DNA of 11,908 bases, taken from Chloroflexota bacterium. Lineage in GTDB: Bacteria; Chloroflexota; Limnocylindria; Limnocylindrales; CSP1-4. Below are positions 7,270-11,908 of the stretch, piece after piece. A program made the position numbers and the translations under genes. Under the pieces are notes generated by a model. The model saw nothing but the letters and a program-made list of their open reading frames with translations. It made no database searches and was not told the origin of the DNA. Location: contig JAKAMV010000208.1 of NCBI GenBank assembly GCA_021812735.1, positions 1-11,908 on the forward strand. Reading direction: 5' to 3'. How positions within the stretch are numbered: position 1 is the first letter of the stretch; every line of letters begins with the position of its first letter.

Positions 7270-7319
7270 GAAGAAGTAGACACTTATTAGCCACGCCATC
7301 GTTCGTGTCGGAGGATCGA

Positions 7320-7589
7320 GTGCCGCTCGCGCGGGAACAGAAGCAAGAGGTCATCGCCGAGTACGCCGTCAAGGACGGCGACACGGGCTCGCCCGAGGTC
7401 CAGATCGCGCTCCTCACCGAGCGGATCCGGGACCTCAACGAGCACCTCCGCCGCTTCCCGAAGGACAACCATTCGCGCCGCGGCCTCCTCAAGCTCGTGG
7501 GTCAGCGTCGGCGCCTGCTCGCGTACCTGATCAAGAAGGACGCCACGCGCTACCGAGCCGTCATCGGCTCGCTCGGACTCCGCCGCTAG
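7320..7589 (+). CDS. rpsO: 30S ribosomal protein S15
   Basis: This primary 16S rRNA-binding protein of the small-subunit platform has 89 residues, the same length as E. coli S15. It is recognised by [16 protein letters not shown] (about 21-36), [21 protein letters not shown] (about 49-69) and the C-terminal LGLRR. The GTG start has GGAGG (7310-7314) five bases upstream and gives the canonical N-terminus. It is followed 127 bases later by pnp, the order seen in E. coli and many other bacteria. Upstream, the expected ribF neighbour is displaced by the divergent sugar locus, so rpsO appears to rely on its own promoter in the 7085-7319 gap. Confidence 0.98.
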   Translation: MPLAREQKQEVIAEYAVKDGDTGSPEVQIALLTERIRDLNEHLRRFPKDNHSRRGLLKLVGQRRRLLAYLIKKDATRYRAVIGSLGLRR

Positions 7590-7601
7590 GCAACGCCGCC
7601 T

Positions 7602-7632
7602 CGACCCCGGGCTCAGCCCGGGGTCGTTCGTT
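7602..7632 (+). terminator. Terminator-like hairpin between rpsO and pnp
   Basis: CGACCCCGGGC (7602-7612) pairs perfectly with GCCCGGGGTCG (7616-7626) over 11 bp around a TCA loop, followed by the moderately T-rich TTCGTT. It lies 12 bases after the rpsO stop. E. coli also has a partial terminator between rpsO and pnp. Here it probably ends a share of the rpsO transcripts or protects their 3' end while some continue into pnp. Confidence 0.65.
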
Positions 7633-7650
7633 CGCCGGCGTTCACCGGCG
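7633..7650 (+). other. Second small stem-loop in the rpsO-pnp spacer
   Basis: CGCCGG (7633-7638) and CCGGCG (7645-7650) pair perfectly around CGTTCA, directly after the terminator-like hairpin. Together they could form a processing or stability element for the separated rpsO and pnp messages. Function is not shown by the sequence. Confidence 0.35.
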
Positions 7651-7694
7651 CGGCCAGCTCGGCCCACCCGCCCAGGGACCCTCTCCTGGCTCGA

Positions 7695-7709
7695 CGACCA
7701 AGGAGGTCG
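7695..7709 (+). promoter_or_regulatory. pnp ribosome-binding site partly held in a small hairpin
   Basis: The strong Shine-Dalgarno AAGGAGG (7700-7706) lies 10 bases before the pnp GTG. CGACC (7695-7699) can pair with GGTCG (7705-7709), putting AAGGA in the loop and the last GG of the site in the stem. A 5-bp stem is weak, so this is a possible translational control point rather than a demonstrated switch. PNPase is known in E. coli to repress its own leader after RNase III cleavage. Any parallel here is inference. Confidence 0.4.
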
Positions 7710-7716
7710 CACGACC

Positions 7717-10302
7717 GTGCCCACGCCCACCACGCTCGAGATCGAGCTCGGAGGCCGAACCCTCACGCTCGAGACCGGCAAGCTCGCCGGGCTCGCCGGC
7801 GGTGCCGTCACCGTCCGCTACGGCGACTCGCTCGTCCTCGGCACCGCCAACCGCTCGGACCCGCGCCCGGGTCTCGACTTCTTCCCGCTCACCGTGGACT
7901 TCGAGGAGCGGATGTACGCCGCGGGCAAGATCCCGGGCGGCTTCATCAAGCGCGAGGGCCGCAGCTCCGAGCAGGCGATCCTCGCCGCCCGCCTCACCGA
8001 CCGGCCGATCCGCCCGCTGTTCCCCGAGGGGTACAAGGACGACGTCCAGATCGTGATCACCGTCATGTCGACGGACCAGGAGAACGACCCGGACATCCTG
8101 GGCACCATCGCCGCGTCCGCGGCGCTCACGATCAGCGAGATCCCGTTCCTCGGCCCCGTCGGGGCGGTCCGGATCGGCCGGATCAACGGCGAGTTCGTGA
8201 TCAACCCCACGATCAGCCAGCTGGCCGAGTCCGAGCTCGACCTCGTGGTCTCCGGCACCCGCGACGCCATCATGATGGTCGAGGCGGGCGTCAAGATCCT
8301 GCCCGAGGACGTGATGGCCGAGGCCATCCTGTTCGGCCACCGTGCCCTGCAGCCGATCGTCGAGGTCCAGGAGAAGCTGCGCGAGCTCGTCGGCAAGCCG
8401 AAGCGCGTCCCGTACCTCGAGCCGCAGACCGACTCGGTGCTCGCCTTCGTGGAGCGCGCGAGGGCCGCTGGCGAGTTCGTGGTCGTCGACGTCGAGACCA
8501 CCGGCACCGACCCGAAGTCCGCTGACCTTGTCGAGGTGGCCGCCGTCCGCGTCAAGGGCGGCAAGGTCGTCGACGAGTTCTCGACCTTCGTCAACCCCGG
8601 CCGGCCGATCGTCGGCCGCCAGATGCACGGCATCACCGACGCGGACGTCAAGGGCGCCCCGCGTCCGGCTGACGCCGCGCGCAAGGTGCTCGACTTCGTG
8701 GGCGACGCGCCGCTCGTCGGCCACTCCGTCGGTTTCGACATCGCGTTCATCGAGGAGGCCCTGGGCGACGGCACCCGCGTCAAGCCCGGCAGCTACCTCG
8801 ACACGTTCGTGGTCGCCCGCGAGGGGTACCCGGACCTCGAGAACTACAAGCTCGGCACGCTCGCGTCGTTCTTCGGCGTCGACCTCGCCCAGGCGCACCG
8901 CGCCCTGCCGGATGCCAAGGCCACGGCCGAGCTGCTGCTGTGGTTCGCCAACGACCTGCCCGGCCGTCTCGAGACCTTGGGCAAGGAGATCGCGGACGCC
9001 ATCCGCGCCGTCAAGGCCGACCCGGCCCAGTCCGCCCGCCTGCTCGAGTCGGCGCGCCGCAACGCGCGGGTGTCGAAGGGGCTGTTCAGCCTCGTCCAGA
9101 AGAAGACCGTGCGCAAGCTCATTCTGGGCGAGGGCCTGCGCATGGACGGCCGTGCCCTCGACGAGATCCGCCCGATCTCGGTCGAGGCGGGCCTCCTGCC
9201 GCGCACGCACGGCTCGGGGCTGTTCACCCGTGGCCAGACCCAGGCGCTGACCGTCGCCACGCTCGGCCCGTCGTCGGACGTCCAGCGGATCGACACGATC
9301 AGCCCGGAGACCGAGAAGCGCTACCTCCACCACTACAACTTCCCGCCCTACAGCACCGGCGAGAACAAGCCGATGCGCGGCCCGTCGCGGCGCGACATCG
9401 GCCACGGCAACCTCGCGGAGCGCGCGCTGGTTCCGGTCCTGCCCAGCCAGGAGGAGTTCCCGTACGTCATCCGCCTCGTGTCCGAGGTGGTCTCGTCCAA
9501 CGGCTCGACCTCCATGGCGTCCACCTGCGGCAGCACCCTCGCCCTGATGGACGCGGGCGTGCCGATCAAGGCGCCGGTCGCCGGCGCGGCGATGGGCCTG
9601 GTGCTCGACGCGGAGACGGGCAACTTCGTGGTCCTGACCGACATCCTCGGCAAGGAGGATGCCTTCGGCGACATGGACTTCAAGGTGACCGGGACCGCCG
9701 AGGGCATCACCGCCCTCCAGATGGACATCAAGGTCAAGGGGATCGACGAGCGGGTCATCCGCGAGGGCCTCCGCAAGGCGCTCACGGCCCGCCTGTTCAT
9801 CCTGGACAAGATGACGGCCGTCCTGCCGGCCGCCCGCGAGCAGATGAGCGACTTCGCGCCGCGCATCATCACGATCAAGATCAACCCCGAGAAGATCCGC
9901 GACATCATCGGCAAGGGCGGCTCGATGATCCGCAAGATCCAGGAGGAGACCGGCACCGAGATCAACGTCGAGGACGACGGCTCCGTGGAGATCGCGGCCG
10001 TGTCCGGCGAGAACTCGCGCAAGGCGATCCAGTGGATCGAGAGCCTCACCCGCGAGGTCGAGGTGGGGTCGCTGTACCTGGGCAAGGTCACCCGGCTGAT
10101 GAACTTCGGCGCCTTCGTCGAGATCCTGCCGGGCAAGGAGGGCCTCGTCCGGATCGGCGAGCTCGCCGACTACCACGTGCCGTCCGTCGAGGACGTCGTG
10201 TCGGTCGGCGACGAGGTCATGGTGGTGGTCACCGAGATCGACCGCCAGGGCCGCGTCAACCTCTCCCGCAAGGCCGCGATGCAGCGCCACCTGGCGAAGT
10301 AG
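7717..10302 (+). CDS. pnp: Polynucleotide phosphorylase with an inserted DnaQ-like DEDDh exonuclease domain
   Basis: PNPase degrades RNA 3'-5' by phosphorolysis and can add tails. This one has 861 residues, against about 710-760 normally. Order: RNase PH domain 1 (about 1-215; FIKREGRSSE at 76-85 matches the FFRR loop), a DEDDh exonuclease (about 253-415), the rest of the helical linker (about 416-466), RNase PH domain 2 (about 467-700), KH (IIGKGGSMIRKI, 730-741) and S1 (about 783-855). Catalytic residues of PH domain 2 look intact: SNGSTSM (594-600), and D648, D654 and K656 in LGKEDAFGDMDFK. The insert carries ExoI DVETTG (D258, E260), ExoII HSVGFD (D341) and ExoIII HRALPD (H394, D399), so it should hydrolyse RNA or DNA 3' ends with two metal ions. 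The frame is continuous with no stop or change in base composition. GTG start with AAGGAGG upstream. It follows rpsO. Confidence 0.97.
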   Translation: MPTPTTLEIELGGRTLTLETGKLAGLAGGAVTVRYGDSLVLGTANRSDPRPGLDFFPLTVDFEERMYAAGKIPGGFIKREGRSSEQAILAARLTDRPIRPLFPEGYKDDVQIVITVMSTDQENDPDILGTIAASAALTISEIPFLGPVGAVRIGRINGEFVINPTISQLAESELDLVVSGTRDAIMMVEAGVKILPEDVMAEAILFGHRALQPIVEVQEKLRELVGKPKRVPYLEPQTDSVLAFVERARAAGEFVVVDVETTGTDPKSADLVEVAAVRVKGGKVVDEFSTFVNPGRPIVGRQMHGITDADVKGAPRPADAARKVLDFVGDAPLVGHSVGFDIAFIEEALGDGTRVKPGSYLDTFVVAREGYPDLENYKLGTLASFFGVDLAQAHRALPDAKATAELLLWFANDLPGRLETLGKEIADAIRAVKADPAQSARLLESARRNARVSKGLFSLVQKKTVRKLILGEGLRMDGRALDEIRPISVEAGLLPRTHGSGLFTRGQTQALTVATLGPSSDVQRIDTISPETEKRYLHHYNFPPYSTGENKPMRGPSRRDIGHGNLAERALVPVLPSQEEFPYVIRLVSEVVSSNGSTSMASTCGSTLALMDAGVPIKAPVAGAAMGLVLDAETGNFVVLTDILGKEDAFGDMDFKVTGTAEGITALQMDIKVKGIDERVIREGLRKALTARLFILDKMTAVLPAAREQMSDFAPRIITIKINPEKIRDIIGKGGSMIRKIQEETGTEINVEDDGSVEIAAVSGENSRKAIQWIESLTREVEVGSLYLGKVTRLMNFGAFVEILPGKEGLVRIGELADYHVPSVEDVVSVGDEVMVVVTEIDRQGRVNLSRKAAMQRHLAK
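8473..8961 (+). other. Inserted DEDDh 3'-5' exonuclease domain within pnp
   Basis: Residues about 253-415 of the PNPase match the DnaQ/PolC-proofreading RNase-T superfamily. The segment starts with a beta strand, FVVVDVETTG, and has the central NPGRPIVGRQMHGITDADVKG typical of DnaQ and PolC-like exonucleases. It then has LVGHSVGFDIAF, and ends with AHRALPDAKATAELL. All five catalytic positions (D258, E260, D341, H394, D399) are present. It begins about 20 residues after the GKPKR segment that normally opens the PNPase helical linker. Compared with standard PNPase, about 50 residues of linker remain after the insert where 75-80 would be expected, so the domain seems to have replaced part of that linker. 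Boundaries are estimated by eye. Confidence 0.9.
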
Positions 10303-10330
10303 CCTCGCGCGCCACCAGCGCAAGCGCAAC

Positions 10331-10361
10331 GGGCCCGGCGGCGACGCCGGGCCCTTCGATT
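10331..10361 (+). terminator. Rho-independent-like terminator of pnp
   Basis: GGGCCCGGCG (10331-10340) and CGCCGGGCCC (10345-10354) form a perfect 10-bp stem closed by a GCGA (GNRA) tetraloop, followed by TTCGATT. It lies 28 bases after the pnp stop. The T-run is short, as in many high-GC genomes, but position and stem strength make it the likely end of the rpsO-pnp transcript. Confidence 0.75.
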
Positions 10362-10395
10362 CGGGCCAACTGCGGACACGGCCCTGGTCGTCGCG

Positions 10396-10476
10396 GACGC
10401 CCGCGCAGGCGTCTACTCTGCCGCGGCCGGATCACCAAGGACCGCGACCGGCGAGCGCGCACGGGCGCGAGGTCGC
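10396..10476. other. Gene-free structured stretch between pnp and lysR
   Basis: In the gap after the pnp terminator I see no convincing plus-strand gene. GACGCC (10396-10401) and GGCGTC (10408-10413) form a 6-bp inverted repeat next to a -10-like TACTCT (10414-10419). Further on, GCGACC (10444-10449) pairs with GGTCGC (10471-10476), enclosing an inner stem CGCGC/GCGCG (10456-10460, 10465-10469). It could be a small RNA with its promoter, a terminator for the minus-strand small ORF, or chance folding of GC-rich DNA. Confidence 0.25.
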
Positions 10477-10508
10477 ATCCCAGACGCGTTAGCGCCGGGG
10501 GTGGCAGG

Positions 10509-10616
10509 TCACGCGGCCGAGCGGGCGTCTGGGTCCATGTCGCGGCTGTCGCAGCCGCAGGCCTGCGCGAGGACGCCGACGAGGACGATGAGCAGGAAGG
10601 GGAGCAGAAGTTCCAT
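10509..10616 (-). CDS. Putative 35-residue single-pass membrane protein
   Basis: This small ORF is divergent from lysR. It starts MELLLPFLLIVLVGVLAQAC, a hydrophobic segment long enough to cross the membrane, followed by a short polar tail with CGCDSRD and several acidic residues. I recognise no family. The two clustered cysteines after the hydrophobic stretch (Cys20, Cys22) are the only notable residues. No good Shine-Dalgarno sequence precedes the ATG. An in-frame TTG lies further upstream. The case for a real gene is the contrast between its hydrophobic content and the Arg/Pro/Ala character of chance frames here, and its position across a LysR-type dyad from a LysR gene. Chance is not excluded. 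Confidence 0.35.
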   Translation of the reverse strand: MELLLPFLLIVLVGVLAQACGCDSRDMDPDARSAA

Positions 10617-10634
10617 GACCCGAATCTTCGTGAC

Positions 10635-10653
10635 CTTGGTTGATAAGAGCAAG
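10635..10653. promoter_or_regulatory. Candidate LysR-type regulator box
   Basis: CTTG (10635-10638), eleven bases, then CAAG (10650-10653) form a dyad of the LTTR-box kind, within an unusually AT-rich 60-base gap between lysR and the divergent small ORF. It overlaps the -35 proposed for lysR, the classic arrangement for autorepression with control of a divergent target. A second short dyad, ATGAT-N10-ATCAT (10659-10678), reaches the lysR start codon. Confidence 0.5.
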
Positions 10654-10663
10654 CGCCTATGAT
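10636..10663 (+). promoter_or_regulatory. Candidate lysR promoter giving a near-leaderless mRNA
   Basis: TTGGTT (10636-10641) and TATGAT (10658-10663) are separated by 16 bases. TATGAT is one base from consensus. Initiation about seven bases on, near 10670, would leave only about six bases before the ATG at 10677. This agrees with the absence of a Shine-Dalgarno sequence. Confidence 0.5.
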
Positions 10664-10676
10664 CAAATAAAACATC

Positions 10677-11678
10677 ATGACTGCTAATCAAGTCGCACGC
10701 CCGCCCGGGACTCAGGACGCCGCGCCAAGCGTGCTCTCGGACGCGTTCTCGGACCTCAGCCTGCGCCAGCTGCTCTCCTTCCGCGCGGTCGCCGAGCAGG
10801 GGTCGTTCCACGGGGCGGCCGACGTCCTCGACTACACCCAGTCGGCGGTCAGCCAGCACGTGGCGGCGCTGGAGACGTCGCTCGGTGTGCGCCTGTTCGA
10901 CCGGGGAAGGGGGCGCCGCACGGTCGCGCTCACGGAGGCCGGCGAGCTCCTCATGCGCCATGTGGGCCCGATCGCCGATCGCCTCCAGGCCGCGCGGGCG
11001 GACCTCGAGTCCTATGCGCGGGGCGAGATCGGCACCCTCCGCGTGGGCGTCTACCAGAGCGTCGGGGCTCGCGCCCTGCCCGCGATCATCGGCCGTTTCG
11101 GGCGCGAGTGGCCCCACATCGACGTGCGACTGACCGAGGTCCTGAGCGACGAGGGCGGCCTCGAGCTCGTGGCGGCGGGGGTGCTGGACCTCGCGTTCGG
11201 CGTGCTGCCGTTCGCGCCGGGGCCGTTCGAGGGCGTGGAGTTGCTGCGCGACCGCTTCGTGCTTGTGGTCCGGGCCGACTCGCCGCTGGCCGGTCTGGCC
11301 GAGCCGCCGCAGCTCGAACTGATCGCCCAGCAGAAGCTGATCGGCTTCCGCTCCTGCCGGAGCACGCGCTGGGCCGAGGAGCGGCTGCGCGAGACCGGGC
11401 GCGAGCCGGAGTTCGTCCTGCGCTCGGAGGACAACGGCATCGTGCAGGGGATGGCGGCCGCGGGCCTCGGCGTCGCCCTCGTCCCGCTGCTGGCCGTGGA
11501 CGCCGATGACCCCGCGGTGCGCGTGGTCCCGACCAACCTCGAGCCGCGCCGGATCGCCCTCGGCTGGCACCGCGACCGGTACCGCTCGCCGGCCACCCTG
11601 GCGTTCATCGAGATCGCGCGCGAGGTGTGCGCCAAGATCGCCGCGGAGATCGGCGCAGAGCCCGCGCAGGATGTCTGA
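10677..11678 (+). CDS. LysR-type transcriptional regulator
   Basis: This is a DNA-binding regulator with a ligand-sensing domain, 333 residues (typical about 300). After a 25-residue unstructured start, the winged helix-turn-helix spans about 28-87: LSLRQLLSFRAVAEQGSFHG, AADVLDYTQSAVSQHVAALE, LGVRLFDR and VALTEAGE. An effector-binding domain of periplasmic-binding type II fold runs from about 117 (IGTLRVGVYQSVGARALP) to about 310. It includes LDLAFGVLP (about 172-180) and the MAAAGLGVALVP segment. It is monocistronic between the pnp terminator region and asd. The ATG has no Shine-Dalgarno sequence. A GTG about 18 codons in (near 10730) still precedes the HTH and is a possible alternative. The divergent small ORF is the natural candidate target, but the effector cannot be read from sequence. 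Confidence 0.93.
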   Translation: MTANQVARPPGTQDAAPSVLSDAFSDLSLRQLLSFRAVAEQGSFHGAADVLDYTQSAVSQHVAALETSLGVRLFDRGRGRRTVALTEAGELLMRHVGPIADRLQAARADLESYARGEIGTLRVGVYQSVGARALPAIIGRFGREWPHIDVRLTEVLSDEGGLELVAAGVLDLAFGVLPFAPGPFEGVELLRDRFVLVVRADSPLAGLAEPPQLELIAQQKLIGFRSCRSTRWAEERLRETGREPEFVLRSEDNGIVQGMAAAGLGVALVPLLAVDADDPAVRVVPTNLEPRRIALGWHRDRYRSPATLAFIEIAREVCAKIAAEIGAEPAQDV

Positions 11679-11714
11679 GGGGTCGGGTCGGACGGGGGTC
11701 CGAAGGGGGCCCGC

Positions 11715-11723
11715 TGGTATACT
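11715..11723 (+). promoter_or_regulatory. Extended -10 promoter ahead of asd
   Basis: TGGTATACT has a TATACT hexamer at 11718-11723 and the TG of an extended -10. No clear -35 is present. Transcription would begin near 11730, where a GTG in frame with asd occurs, so either a leaderless start at 11730 or the Shine-Dalgarno-led start at 11763 is possible. Confidence 0.5.
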
Positions 11724-11762
11724 CCACGCGTGCCCGACAACCCGCAGCTAGAAGGTCGGACC

Positions 11763-11908
11763 GTGCCCGGAGCCACCCCCGCCAAGCTCACCGTCGCCGT
11801 CGTCGGCGCCACCGGCGCCGTGGGCCGCACCATGACCAAGGTGCTGCTCGAGAAGCAGTTCCCGATGACCGAGCTCCGCCTGCTCGCGTCGGAGCGCTCG
11901 GCCGGCAA
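11763..11908 (+). CDS. asd: Aspartate-semialdehyde dehydrogenase, N-terminal part (cut by the window end)
   Basis: This enzyme reduces aspartyl phosphate with NADPH to aspartate semialdehyde, the branch point to lysine/diaminopimelate, threonine and methionine. The visible 48 residues contain the Rossmann dinucleotide motif VAVVGATGAVG and, further on, FPMTELRLLASERSAG, the family's N-terminal signature with the NADP-binding SxRSAG segment. Catalytic Cys and His lie beyond the window. The GTG at 11763 is preferred because GAAGG lies seven bases upstream. An in-frame GTG at 11730 would add 11 residues and would sit at the predicted transcription start. Confidence 0.93.
   Translation, partial: MPGATPAKLTVAVVGATGAVGRTMTKVLLEKQFPMTELRLLASERSAG

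Noticed and set aside
8473..8961. The exonuclease segment as an assembly chimera or separate gene
   Set aside because: The frame, base composition and codon pattern are continuous through both joins, and no start codon with a ribosome-binding site opens the segment. It is treated as a real internal domain, although read mapping would be the final test.
7642..10329. A very long minus-strand open frame antisense to pnp
   Set aside because: Its translation is dominated by Asp/Arg/Val/Leu with no domain. It arises because stop codons are rare in the complement of high-GC third positions. The plus strand encodes an unmistakable PNPase.
10615..10662. A 15-codon plus-strand leader ORF before lysR with GGGGAG upstream
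   Set aside because: It would need transcription from upstream of the proposed lysR promoter and has no informative content. It overlaps the start of the minus-strand small ORF and is most likely chance.
1..11908. tRNA, rRNA, CRISPR array, insertion sequence or attachment site
   Set aside because: I found no tRNA-like GGTTCGA arm with a cloverleaf, no spaced short repeats, no transposase or integrase motifs and no terminal inverted repeats flanking the sugar locus.

Overview
The window is about 70% G+C bacterial DNA. GTG starts are frequent, and strong AGGAGG-type Shine-Dalgarno sites sit beside genes that have none. Extended -10 elements of the TGnTAtnCT type recur, and there are two sugar-binding lipoproteins with lipoboxes. 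Together these suggest a high-GC monoderm lineage, either Chloroflexota or a deep actinobacterial group. I cannot decide between them from sequence alone.

Layout. On the plus strand, ribF (59-841) is followed much further on by rpsO (7320-7589), pnp (7717-10302), a LysR-type regulator (10677-11678) and the start of asd (11763 to the window end). ribF, rpsO and pnp are close neighbours in many bacteria (truB-ribF-rpsO-pnp). Here about 6.4 kb of minus-strand DNA separates ribF from rpsO. It holds one sugar-uptake locus, in transcription order: a ROK-family repressor (7084-5849), a XylF-like sugar-binding lipoprotein (5688-4384), a single-NBD ATPase (4291-3443), a XylH-like permease (3439-2102) and a second, divergent XylF-like lipoprotein (2048-918). 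The ROK gene is read divergently from rpsO. Large inverted repeats sharing the 9-mer GGCCTGTCA lie in the ROK promoter and in front of xylF, which suggests that the repressor controls both itself and the transporter.

The most notable gene is pnp. It encodes an 861-residue polynucleotide phosphorylase in which a complete DnaQ/PolC-like DEDDh 3'-5' exonuclease domain (about residues 253-415) lies between the first RNase PH domain and the remaining half of the helical linker. The host PNPase motifs (phosphate-binding serines, D648/D654/K656, KH, S1) and the guest DEDDh motifs (D258, E260, D341, H394, D399) all look intact. One polypeptide therefore appears to carry both a phosphorolytic and a hydrolytic 3' exonuclease.

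Other points of interest are a RibF whose riboflavin kinase domain is shortened and lacks its signature, an rpsO-pnp spacer with a terminator-like hairpin and a small hairpin that covers part of the pnp ribosome-binding site, and a 35-codon membrane ORF divergent from lysR across a CTTG-N11-CAAG dyad. No tRNA, rRNA, insertion sequence or CRISPR array was seen.
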